The position numbers and the translations under genes are program-made. 7,289 nt of DNA, taken from the NCBI GenBank assembly GCA_036384215.1, contig DASVMX010000151.1, positions 1 through 7,289 on the forward strand. The letters run 5' to 3'. The DNA is from Paraktedonobacter sp036384215 (GTDB taxonomy: Bacteria > Chloroflexota > Ktedonobacteria > Ktedonobacterales > Ktedonobacteraceae). Shown here in pieces: positions 1 to 5,751 of this stretch (within the stretch, counting starts at the first letter, position 1; each line of letters opens with the position of its first letter). The notes below the pieces were generated by a model that searched no databases, was not told the origin of the DNA, and saw nothing but the letters and a program-made list of their open reading frames with translations.

Positions 1-37
1 CCCCGCTCTGGCTCCCTGCTCGCTTCTCTACTCCTGA

Positions 38-880
38 TCAGGCCATCAGGTCAATGACTTTCCCCGTATATTCGCGGAATTTGGCCAGGCGACGCTTCTT
101 GAGGTTTTCGCGCAGGACCCAGTTAATATCAGGATCATTCCAGGTTGCGATCTCGCACATCAGCGCGAAGCCGTCATCTGGATTGACGGCGGTCACTACA
201 CTCAATGTATAACCCAGTGCCTGGCGCAAAACGCGCACATCTGGCCGTTTGCGCTCACTGGCAGGCAGGGCGTGCAGGTACTCGATCGCGACGCGCTGCA
301 TAATTAAAGCCGAAGAGATAAACTGCGCCGAGGTGAGTAGCGCAGGCTCAGATATCGCCGCCAGGCAGGCGCGCAGTTGTAAGCAATCGCCCCGGTCGAG
401 CAGATCCATCAATTGCAGCAGTGTATCATCTGGGGCAGCAAGCAGCAGCTTCTGAAAGGCCAGGGCCGCGGCCTCGCGTACGCGCCACGAATGGCTGCGC
501 GCATACCGGGCCAGCATTTCAAAAACCTCTTCGCGCCATTCCGCCATGGCAACCCCGCTAGCGCCAAAACCAAGGACCCCGCACATGACCACAAACTCGC
601 CCGGAGTGTTCGTCACTACCTTTGCCTCTTCGCGCACCAGGTGGTTGAGCAGAGCACGCACCTCCCTGGAAAAGGCCGGTGTGAGAAAAGCAAGATGCTG
701 GCTGAGGTCCTGAGCCAGTTCTATGTTTGCCCGCGCGCCAGGCAAGCGACTCTGATCGCGCAAATAGAATTCTAGAAAACCTGGCTGATTGGTCAAAGCT
801 CGTTCTACCAGGGGCTGTAGAGTATCTTCCATACGCTCATAATCCATCTCTGTTGCCAACATCCATACGTGCGTTGACAT
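38..880 (-). CDS. HEAT-repeat (alpha-solenoid) protein of unknown function, 280 aa
   Basis: The frame is open from the ATG at 880 to a TGA at 38-40. The protein is soluble, with no signal peptide or membrane segment, and is almost entirely amphipathic helix. Around residues 130-165 a stretch beginning HSWRVREAAALAFQKLL reads like a HEAT repeat. The C-terminal part (about 247-270) has a tryptophan, then PDINWVLRENLKKRRL, which resembles the last repeat of AlkD-like or PBS-lyase-like HEAT proteins that scaffold protein or DNA contacts. The AlkD glycosylase active-site pattern is not convincingly present, so I call it only a solenoid protein. Upstream of the ATG is only a weak GAAG-type ribosome site; internal Met7, Met12 or Met17 are alternative starts. 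The gene is separated from the response regulator by the 970-1040 terminator and is probably its own transcription unit. Confidence 0.75.
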   Translation of the reverse strand: MSTHVWMLATEMDYERMEDTLQPLVERALTNQPGFLEFYLRDQSRLPGARANIELAQDLSQHLAFLTPAFSREVRALLNHLVREEAKVVTNTPGEFVVMCGVLGFGASGVAMAEWREEVFEMLARYARSHSWRVREAAALAFQKLLLAAPDDTLLQLMDLLDRGDCLQLRACLAAISEPALLTSAQFISSALIMQRVAIEYLHALPASERKRPDVRVLRQALGYTLSVVTAVNPDDGFALMCEIATWNDPDINWVLRENLKKRRLAKFREYTGKVIDLMA

Positions 881-920
881 GTTTCTTCGTTGCTTGACTT
901 GTTCGCCTACACCATTCCCT

Positions 921-949
921 ATTTTACCACACTCTCGCCTTTCCGTCTT
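921..949 (-). promoter_or_regulatory. Candidate promoter of the HEAT-repeat gene
   Basis: On the minus strand a TAAAAT -10 box (plus-strand 921-926) lies 17 bp from AAGACG (944-949), which shares only GAC with the -35 consensus. The predicted transcript would start about 35 bp before the ATG. The curved, A-tract-rich palindrome begins 20 bp upstream of the -35 and could influence this promoter. The -35 match is weak, so this is only a plausible site. Confidence 0.35.
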
Positions 950-969
950 TCACCAATGCAGCAAAAATA

Positions 970-1040
970 GCAAAAAACGGAAAAAAGCCCAGAAAAAAGC
1001 GGCGCTGCCGCTTTTTTCTGGGCTTTTTTCCGTTTTTTGC
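970..1040 (-). terminator. Perfect 34-bp inverted repeat, likely bidirectional intrinsic terminator
   Basis: Left arm 970-1003 and right arm 1007-1040 are exact reverse complements around a 3-nt loop (GCT). The core is a GCGGC/GCCGC stem followed directly by TTTTTT on either strand, which is the standard intrinsic terminator layout. On the minus strand, the direction of the upstream two-component operon, the whole structure is followed by TATTTTTGC, so it fits as that operon's terminator, about 145 nt after the regulator stop. Each arm contains three A6 (or T6) runs at roughly helical spacing, so the DNA should also be intrinsically bent. The arm length and perfection exceed what termination needs. 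Confidence 0.75.
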
Positions 1041-1085
1041 TTGAGGACACGACTCGAACGGATTTCATATGGTCTGTTCTGGAAG

Positions 1086-1115
1086 AAGTATGCCTCTCAG
1101 GTGTGGAGAAAATAT
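1086..1115 (+). repeat. 30-bp block related to the kinase upstream region (copy A)
   Basis: This block matches 3688-3717 at 23 of 30 positions without gaps and in the same orientation. The shared pattern is AAGTATG, six variable bases, AGGTGTGGAG, then a variable base, AA, a variable base and TAT. It lies in the untranslated 3' region of the response regulator gene, beyond its stop codon at 1185. It may be a regulator binding site or a remnant of an interspersed repeat. The match is modest and could be partly chance. Confidence 0.35.
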
Positions 1116-1184
1116 TTCCAAACTGTAGCAATATGGGAGCGTTTTTGTAGGGTCTGGTGGGCATCTGTCACAATTTTGTACCAT

Positions 1185-2018
1185 TTACACAACAAAACGA
1201 TATCCAACGCTCCAAACCGTCACGATCTTCTCACCAACCGCCCCCAGCTTTTTTCGCAAACGCGTAATATGGGTATCAACAGTGCGATCAAAGCCATCGT
1301 AATCATAGCCCCAGAGGTGTTGGAGGAGAAACTCGCGACTGAAAGCGCGACCAGGGTGCGAGGCGAGCAGCAAGAGCAATTCATATTCTTTCGGAGTCAG
1401 ATCAAGTTCCACTCCATCGAGGGTTACAACGTGCTCAAGTTTGTAGATGCAGAGCGCTCCACGCACCACGGGAGCCGAGGTTGTAGACAACGAAGATTGC
1501 TCTCCCGCTGAAACATCTTCTGTAGGGGCCCGAAGTTGCGCGCGTGTCAATTCCTTCGCGCTCTCGGGGTGCGGTGAGGAGACATCCTGAGAGGGGGCAA
1601 TGAATGGTACCCCTCCATTGGTTCTGTTCGATACTAGCGATGAAGAGCGACTATCCAATTCAACTCTCCGCAGCGCCGCTCGTACCCTCGCCAACAACTC
1701 GCGCATACTGAACGGTTTTGAAATATAGTCATCAGCTCCCACCTCTAACCCCAGCACGCGGTCAATCTCCTCAGTCCGAGCCGTGAGCATAAGAATGGGC
1801 ATCAAATAATGCTGCCGCAATTGGCGACAGACTGCCAGCCCATCCAACCCAGGCAGCATCCAATCCAGGATAACGAGATGCGGATGATGCGCTTCAACCA
1901 GGCGAAGAGCCGCCAGCCCATCAAAAGCTTGAAAGACGCTATGACCTTCCGCTTCCAGTTTGGTGCGAATCAAATTGCAAAGATCTACCTCATCCTCAAC
2001 AATGAGTATCACTGCCAT
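1185..2018 (-). CDS. OmpR/PhoB-family response regulator with an unusually long linker, 277 aa
   Basis: This is a DNA-binding transcription regulator, the phosphorylation partner of the kinase encoded just upstream. The receiver domain (about 1-118) has the acidic pair E8-D9, phospho-acceptor D52 in VILDWMLPG, T79 in MLTAR and K101 in SKPF. The C-terminal winged helix (about 188-277) has LTPKEYELL, a recognition-helix segment ending DTHITRLRKKLG, and VGYRF at the end. Between them, residues about 122-187 form a Ser/Pro/Thr-rich, probably disordered linker, so the protein is about 45-50 residues longer than typical family members (about 225-235). I chose the ATG at 2018 because it begins MAVILIVEDE and has AAGGAAG 5 nt upstream; an in-frame upstream ATG at 2045 would overlap the kinase gene. 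The spacing to the kinase stop is 10 bp. Family assignment is firm; target genes are unknown. Confidence 0.95.
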   Translation of the reverse strand: MAVILIVEDEVDLCNLIRTKLEAEGHSVFQAFDGLAALRLVEAHHPHLVILDWMLPGLDGLAVCRQLRQHYLMPILMLTARTEEIDRVLGLEVGADDYISKPFSMRELLARVRAALRRVELDSRSSSLVSNRTNGGVPFIAPSQDVSSPHPESAKELTRAQLRAPTEDVSAGEQSSLSTTSAPVVRGALCIYKLEHVVTLDGVELDLTPKEYELLLLLASHPGRAFSREFLLQHLWGYDYDGFDRTVDTHITRLRKKLGAVGEKIVTVWSVGYRFVV

Positions 2019-2023
2019 AACAT

Positions 2024-2030
2024 CTTCCTT
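2024..2030 (-). promoter_or_regulatory. Ribosome binding site of the response regulator
   Basis: On the minus strand AAGGAAG lies 5 nt before the ATG at 2018 and overlaps the TAA stop of the kinase gene (2029-2031). It decides the start in favour of 2018 over 2045 and suggests translational coupling of the two genes. Confidence 0.75.
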
Positions 2031-3561
2031 ACACAAAGGGAGCACCCTTTACAGACGCATCATACCCCGGCGCAGCAATCCGCAGCAACACACGGAAACA
2101 GCTCCCCTCGCCAACTTTACTCTCAACCGTAATCAATCCTCCCATAGCCTTGACCAGATCGCGCACAATAGCGAGTCCCAACCCAAATCCACCGGATGTT
2201 CGCGCCCGTGAGGCATCGGTACGATAGAAACGCTCAAAAACGCGCTCCAGGTCATCATTTGGAATACCAATACCTGTATCTGCGACAACCAGTGCAAGAT
2301 AGTCGTCATCAGCCCGTTTCACAGTAATGGATACAATCCCACCTTGTGGAGTATAGGTAATGGCATTTCGGATAAGATTGAGTAAGATCTGAACCAGGCG
2401 CTGCCGATCAGCCAGAATGAGGGGAAGCATCGGAGCAACCTCGCGGATAAACGTGACTTGTCTCTCTCTCCTTGCGAGTGGTGCCATTGTTACATACACC
2501 TCTTCGACTACTTCACCTGCAATAATTGGCACAACATCCAGGTGCAGCTCATCCGAATCCATGCGTGCCAGGGAGAGCAAATCCTCGACAAGCGCACTCA
2601 GCCGCTCAGACTCGCGATGAACAATGTTGAGATAATCGCGCAAGTCGGCCCCGTCTGGCGCATTTTCACCTTCTTCCATCTCCATTACCAAAGACTCAAT
2701 ATGCCCACGAATGCTTGCAATCGGTGTTCGCAACTCGTGTGAAACATTGACAATCAACTCCCGGCGACTCTGGTCCGCTCGTTCAGCTTTCACACGCTCT
2801 TCCTCTGCGAGCGCTTCTGCCTGCGCCAGTCGCGTGCGCGTATCACTCAGGCCCAGCATGACACGCGCGAATTGCCCTGAGACAGAGGCCAGAATATTGA
2901 GCACATGGAATGCAATCAGCGCAAAACCGAAACCCGTTAGCGATAAAAGCAGGAAAAGGCGAACCCTATCAACAGCCATCCCCTCCCTGCTTGTTCTGGC
3001 TTCCCTCCATTCGCCACATCCCCTCGGAAGCGCTCGGAACAGATACAAGAACGGCAGAACAAGCAGCCCGATAGTGAGCGAGAAGATTGTAAGTCCAAGC
3101 GTCAGCACAAACAGATTGAGAATGGTAACAAATGAAATGGTGCCAAGCGGAAATTTTACAAAAAGGTAGGCCAGACTTTTCCAGGTAACTGCATTCGTAA
3201 GATGCACACTGAATCGTTCCAACCGCTTCAGGCCCTCTTTACGCGGAGGTGCCATCGGGCTGATTTCCACATGCAGCCAGCGCATAGCCAGGTTACGCTC
3301 GAACTTTGCCAGGCGCCACCATACGAGGATCACCAGAAGCAGAATGAAAATGCCAAGAATGGCAGTAATGGCATTGCTTAAGATACTGACTAACCCTAAG
3401 AGAAGAACCACAATGTAGAATATGCCCAGAGGAAACGCCACGAGCAGATAAAGCAGATTGACATAGGTCTGTTTTTCCCGGAGAATGCGAAACGTTGACT
3501 CTCTGCGCGCCTGTTCCTGTTCTTGTTGCTGCCCATTTGCACTGCTGCTGGCGTAATCCAT
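2029..3561 (-). CDS. Membrane sensor histidine kinase with PF13796-like sensor domain, 510 aa
   Basis: This membrane kinase autophosphorylates on histidine and passes the phosphate to the adjacent regulator. Residues about 33-180 match the layout of the 'putative sensor' domain PF13796: LLYLLVAFPLGIFYIVVLL (37-55), a second hydrophobic segment, a loop with FERNLAMRWL, a TWKSLAYLFVKFPLG motif (126-140) and further helices. The two FPLG segments look like an internal duplication. A further helix (about 201-224) and a charged coiled linker (about 240-268) lead to the HisKA H-box ELIVNVSHELRTP with H275. The ATP-binding domain has the N-box (N395, N399), DTGIGIP (428-434) and GFGLGLAIV (458-466). 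Together they form a complete class I kinase. The start is the ATG at 3561, with GAGAGGG just upstream; a TTG 11 codons earlier (3594) lacks that support. It is first in an operon with the response regulator. No extracellular ligand domain is present, so the signal is probably sensed in or near the membrane. Confidence 0.93.
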   Translation of the reverse strand: MDYASSSANGQQQEQEQARRESTFRILREKQTYVNLLYLLVAFPLGIFYIVVLLLGLVSILSNAITAILGIFILLLVILVWWRLAKFERNLAMRWLHVEISPMAPPRKEGLKRLERFSVHLTNAVTWKSLAYLFVKFPLGTISFVTILNLFVLTLGLTIFSLTIGLLVLPFLYLFRALPRGCGEWREARTSREGMAVDRVRLFLLLSLTGFGFALIAFHVLNILASVSGQFARVMLGLSDTRTRLAQAEALAEEERVKAERADQSRRELIVNVSHELRTPIASIRGHIESLVMEMEEGENAPDGADLRDYLNIVHRESERLSALVEDLLSLARMDSDELHLDVVPIIAGEVVEEVYVTMAPLARRERQVTFIREVAPMLPLILADRQRLVQILLNLIRNAITYTPQGGIVSITVKRADDDYLALVVADTGIGIPNDDLERVFERFYRTDASRARTSGGFGLGLAIVRDLVKAMGGLITVESKVGEGSCFRVLLRIAAPGYDASVKGAPFV

Positions 3562-3564
3562 CTG

Positions 3565-3571
3565 CCCTCTC
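3565..3571 (-). promoter_or_regulatory. Ribosome binding site of the histidine kinase
   Basis: On the minus strand GAGAGGG precedes the ATG at 3561 with a 3-nt gap (about 4 nt from GAGG). It supports the ATG over the upstream in-frame TTG at 3594. Confidence 0.6.
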
Positions 3572-3612
3572 TTTACGGTGATAGGTTGGTTCAATACAGC
3601 GCAGCCAGAAGT

Positions 3613-3621
3613 ATTGTATCA
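3613..3621 (-). promoter_or_regulatory. Candidate extended -10 promoter of the two-component operon
   Basis: The minus strand reads TGATACAAT, an extended -10 element (TGN followed by TACAAT, 5 of 6 to consensus). No good -35 lies 16-18 bp upstream; the GC-rich hairpin repeat occupies that place. Extended -10 promoters can work without a -35 and are often activator-dependent. The leader would be about 45 nt. Confidence 0.4.
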
Positions 3622-3632
3622 TGCCGCGCTTC

Positions 3633-3663
3633 TGTAGGGGCATCCCCTTGCAGGCGCCCGTCC
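3633..3663. repeat. Degenerate GGGGC...GCCC hairpin repeat
   Basis: The sequence TGTAGGGGC at 3633-3641, then CCCTTGC, then GCCCGTCC at 3656-3663 forms an imperfect stem; GGGC pairs with GCCC. A competing small hairpin is AGGGG-CAT-CCCCT (3636-3648). From memory, short dispersed repeats of the form TGTAGGGGCNNCCCTTG...GCCC occur in Chloroflexota and cyanobacterial genomes, and this looks like a worn copy. That attribution needs a genome search. Confidence 0.35.
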
Positions 3664-3687
3664 ACGTCCTGTATGAGATCGCTCTTA

Positions 3688-3745
3688 AAGTATGACCGAG
3701 AGGTGTGGAGGAAGTATGACGGATTTGTTACGAAAAGGTGGAGAG
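3688..3745 (+). repeat. Tandem AAGTATGAC / AGGTG motifs, candidate operator (copy B)
   Basis: AAGTATGAC occurs exactly at 3688-3696 and 3712-3720, a 24-bp period. Each copy is followed by a related box: AGGTGTGGAG at 3701-3710 and AGGTGGAGAG at 3736-3745. The box starts 13 bp after the first AAGTATGAC and 24 bp after the second, a difference of about one helical turn. The first 30 bp resemble 1086-1115. It lies 127 bp or more upstream of the kinase start and about 140 bp upstream of the MerR-type start, and could be an activator site for either direction. OmpR-family regulators bind direct repeats, but usually about 10-11 bp apart. Confidence 0.4.
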
Positions 3746-3807
3746 TCCAGACAGGCGAAGTGATCTGCCAGTCGATACAGCCAGTATCTTCTGGAACCTC
3801 ACCAGCC

Positions 3808-3841
3808 TTAACATTGACGTTAACGGTAATCTTGTGATAGT
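3808..3841 (+). promoter_or_regulatory. Candidate promoter of the MerR-exporter operon
   Basis: A TTGACG -35 box at 3814-3819 is followed after 16 bp by GATAGT (3836-3841), preceded by TGT to give an extended -10. The alternative -10 TAGTCT (3838-3843) gives an 18-bp spacer, closer to the lengthened spacers of MerR-controlled promoters. The -35 sits in a run of three related hexamers, TTAACA TTGACG TTAACG, containing the perfect palindrome CGTTAACG (3818-3825). This dyad is a reasonable place for the MerR-family protein to bind, but the site is not proven. Confidence 0.45.
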
Positions 3842-3874
3842 CTGAAGAAGAGCAATACACATGATTATGTCTTT

Positions 3875-3880
3875 GAGAGG
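3875..3880 (+). promoter_or_regulatory. Ribosome binding site of the merR-family gene
   Basis: GAGAGG lies 7 nt before the ATG at 3888. It favours that start over the in-frame ATG at 3861, whose upstream purine run is less well shaped. Confidence 0.65.
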
Positions 3881-3887
3881 ATTTGTT

Positions 3888-4364
3888 ATGGTTGCAGATG
3901 AGGGGGTCGTTCCGACGTCTTCGCAGGTCCAGGCTTTTACGATTGAGCAGGTGGCCGCGCAGACCGGTCTGACGAAACGTACGCTCCGCTATTACGAGGA
4001 GGTCGGTCTGCTTCCTCCTACCGGGCGCACGGAGGGCAATTATCGCCGCTATACCCAGGATGATCTCCAACGCCTGGAACGCGTTAAAAATCTTCGCAAT
4101 CTGCTGGGCTTTTCGCTGGCGGATATTCGGACGATTCTGGAGGCGGAGGACGAGCGCCAGCAAATTAAGGTGGCGTATAGCCAGGAGACAGAGGCAAGCA
4201 GTAAAATTGCACAGCTCGATCACGCGGATGAGATTATCCAGCGCCAGCTAGAACTTATTGAACAAAAAATCGCAGGTCTGGAGCAGATGCGCTCGACTCT
4301 TCTGGAAAAACTGGAGGGTCACGAGCGCAAGCGCCAGAATCTGCAACAGGACAAATATACGTAA
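3888..4364 (+). CDS. MerR-family transcriptional regulator, 158 aa
   Basis: This DNA-binding regulator has the N-terminal MerR helix-turn-helix and wing: FTIEQVAAQTGLTKRTLRYY (17-36), then EEVGLLPPTGRTEGNYRRYT, and a second helical pair near LERVKNLRNLLGFSLADI (63-80). Residues about 100-150 form the long dimerisation coiled coil. The C-terminus is short and charged, with no separate ligand domain of the GyrI/BmrR type. There is no cysteine anywhere in the protein, so it is not a thiol-metal (MerR/ZntR) or iron-sulfur (SoxR) sensor; an organic ligand or a constitutive role is likelier. The exporter gene follows after 40 bp on the same strand, so autoregulation and control of the exporter is the natural reading. 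The ATG at 3888 was chosen for its GAGAGG; starting at 3861 would add 9 residues. Confidence 0.92.
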   Translation: MVADEGVVPTSSQVQAFTIEQVAAQTGLTKRTLRYYEEVGLLPPTGRTEGNYRRYTQDDLQRLERVKNLRNLLGFSLADIRTILEAEDERQQIKVAYSQETEASSKIAQLDHADEIIQRQLELIEQKIAGLEQMRSTLLEKLEGHERKRQNLQQDKYT

Positions 4365-4404
4365 ATTTTCTTTTTGGTTACATCAACTAGAACGGATTCA
4401 ACAT

Positions 4405-5751
4405 ATGACTCTTACTTCAGCCAGTTCTCAGGAACAGCCAGTTCCTGAGGTCGGCCTGACACCAGAACAACCCGTGATCGTGATACCACCGCGACGGGCA
4501 AGAAGCTTTCCACGCGCACTTATCTCCCTTCGTCATCGTAATTTTCGCCTCTTCTGGTTCGGACAGATGGTTTCCCTGGTCGGTACCTGGATGCAAACAA
4601 CCGGGCAGGCCTGGCTGGTGCTGGAAATTACTCACAGCGCCTGGCAGTTGGGTATAGTGGGCGCGCTCCAGTTCTTGCCCATCCTGCTTTTCTCCATCTT
4701 TGGCGGCGTCTTCGCCGACCGCTGGCCCAAACGCAATGTGTTGCTCTTCACACAGAGCGCTGCGATGGTCCAGGCAGTCATCCTCTGGGCGCTCGCGGCC
4801 AGCGGGCATGTACAGATCTGGGAAATTTATCTGCTCGCCCTACTACTCGGGACAACCAATAGTTTCGATATGCCCACACGCCAATCTTTTGTCGTGGAGA
4901 TGGTCGGGCGCGAGGATCTGCCTAACGCGGTGGCGCTGAACTCCTCGATCTTCAACCTGGCGCGTATTCTTGGTCCCGGCATGGGTGGCCTGGTTATCGC
5001 TTTTAGCAATGTGACCACGCTCTTTTTGTTAAACGCGCTCAGTTTTATTGCTGTAATTATCAGCCTGTCGATGATCCACGGCAGGGAACTGCACTCCGTC
5101 TCACGGCGCACAAACGAGAGGGGCGGACATGTCAAAACCTGGCAGAGCCTGGGCGAGGGCATGGCTTATATCAAACGCACTCCGTCAGTGCTGCTGATTA
5201 TCCTCGTTGTCGGCACAGTCTCGCTCTTTGGCATTAATTTTAACGTGGTACTGCCACTTTTCGCAGACCAGGTGCTCAATGTCGGCGCGATTGGCTATGG
5301 CTTGCTCTCTTCGACAATCGGTGTGGGAGCGCTGCTTTCCGCCCTGTGGATTGCCTGGAGCAATCGCCAGCCGGGCATCAAGAGCATGCTGTTCAGTACA
5401 CTGACTTTCAGTGTGCTGCTCGCGCTTTTCTCGGTCTCGCGCATCTATCAGTTATCGTTGGCGCTAATCCTGTGCGTGGGTTTCGCGCAAATCGCGTTCT
5501 CGGCTCTGGCGAATACCGCCCTCCAGAGCATCACGCCAGACCATCTGCGCGGGCGCGTGATGAGTGTCTACATGGCTTTCTTCGCGGGCAGTACCCCGGT
5601 TGGAAATCTGCTGATTGGCGGGCTCTCGATCCTGGGTGGGCCTTCCATTGCGCAATTGATCTGTGCTATTCTGGCTTTGATAGCAGCCATGGCCGGATGG
5701 ATCTGGCACAAACCAGCGGAGAAAGATTTTGCAAAAGCAGCACACTTCTGA
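4405..5751 (+). CDS. MFS transporter, EntS/MFS_3-like exporter, 448 aa
   Basis: This inner-membrane, proton-coupled efflux protein belongs to the major facilitator superfamily. A proline-rich cytoplasmic tail (1-35) precedes SLRHRNFRLFWFGQMVSLVG (41-60), which is typical of the EntS/MFS_3 group. Motif A reads FADRWPKRN (103-111). About 12 hydrophobic helices follow in two six-helix halves with a hydrophilic central loop (about 225-257), and a MFS_3-type stretch LRGRVMSVYM (381-390) occurs late in the protein. Relatives export siderophores, macrolides or other hydrophobic compounds; the substrate here cannot be read from sequence. I chose the ATG at 4405, after the MerR stop; its ribosome site is poor (ACGGA, 8 nt away), so expression may depend on coupling to the upstream gene. 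Its last 23 nt overlap the next gene. Confidence 0.93.
   Translation: MTLTSASSQEQPVPEVGLTPEQPVIVIPPRRARSFPRALISLRHRNFRLFWFGQMVSLVGTWMQTTGQAWLVLEITHSAWQLGIVGALQFLPILLFSIFGGVFADRWPKRNVLLFTQSAAMVQAVILWALAASGHVQIWEIYLLALLLGTTNSFDMPTRQSFVVEMVGREDLPNAVALNSSIFNLARILGPGMGGLVIAFSNVTTLFLLNALSFIAVIISLSMIHGRELHSVSRRTNERGGHVKTWQSLGEGMAYIKRTPSVLLIILVVGTVSLFGINFNVVLPLFADQVLNVGAIGYGLLSSTIGVGALLSALWIAWSNRQPGIKSMLFSTLTFSVLLALFSVSRIYQLSLALILCVGFAQIAFSALANTALQSITPDHLRGRVMSVYMAFFAGSTPVGNLLIGGLSILGGPSIAQLICAILALIAAMAGWIWHKPAEKDFAKAAHF
4418..4449 (+). repeat. Start-proximal inverted and direct repeat in the exporter gene
   Basis: CTCAGGAAC (4427-4435) and GTTCCTGAG (4441-4449) form a perfect 9-bp inverted repeat around a 5-nt loop, beginning 22 nt after the start of the exporter gene. 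The same stretch carries a direct repeat of CAGCCAGTTC (4418-4427 and 4435-4444). In the mRNA the hairpin would sit close to the initiating ribosome. Confidence 0.55.
5718..5721 (+). promoter_or_regulatory. Ribosome binding site for a TTG start
   Basis: GGAG, extended as GGAGAAAG, lies 7 nt before the TTG at 5729 and inside the 3' end of the exporter gene. It supports initiation at TTG and a 23-nt overlap between the two genes. Confidence 0.6.

Larger units (their letters stand above)
881..1184. other. Intergenic region between the HEAT gene and the response regulator
   Basis: This 304-bp stretch holds a candidate promoter for the HEAT gene (921-949), the perfect inverted repeat at 970-1040, and a 30-bp block at 1086-1115 resembling one in the kinase promoter region. 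Frames open across it are low-complexity Lys/Ala-Phe-Leu readings of the palindrome, or the antisense of the response regulator, and are not credible genes. The remaining sequence is the AT-rich 3' untranslated region of the two-component operon. Confidence 0.7.
3562..3887. other. Divergent intergenic region between the kinase and merR-family genes
   Basis: This 326-bp gene-free stretch separates the leftward two-component operon from the rightward MerR-exporter operon. It holds a kinase promoter candidate (3613-3621), a hairpin repeat (3633-3663), tandem AAGTATGAC motifs (3688-3745), small dyads GATAC-N5-GTATC (3774-3788) and CCAG-N6-CTGG (3781-3794), and the MerR-gene promoter candidate (3808-3841). 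No convincing coding frame or RNA gene is visible. Confidence 0.7.

Noticed and set aside
970..1040. Palindrome as a miniature transposable element
   Set aside because: There are no flanking target-site duplications, and the 3-nt loop leaves no interior; a terminator with curved DNA explains it better.
879..1511. Long plus-strand open frame of about 210 codons
   Set aside because: It is antisense to the 3' part of the response regulator and otherwise reads through the palindrome as low-complexity Lys/Ala and Phe/Leu; no family resemblance.
2019..2045. Earlier ATG for the response regulator at 2045
   Set aside because: It would overlap the kinase gene and adds MLPLCKEDV before the conserved start; the ATG at 2018 has the good ribosome site.
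3562..3594. TTG start of the kinase at 3594
   Set aside because: There is no clear ribosome site, whereas the ATG at 3561 has GAGAGGG just upstream.
3591..4223. Minus-strand open frame across the divergent region and the MerR gene
   Set aside because: It is antisense to a clear MerR gene, spans repeats and promoter elements, and shows no recognisable domain.
4258..4404. Upstream extension of the exporter frame into the MerR gene
   Set aside because: The extra 49 residues are polar and Arg/Asn-rich, unlike MFS N-termini, and come from the MerR coding sequence in another frame.
1056..4407. GAACGGATT followed by CATATG occurring at 1056 and 4390
   Set aside because: Exact 9-mer pairs are expected many times by chance in 7.3 kb, and only one copy is near a start codon.
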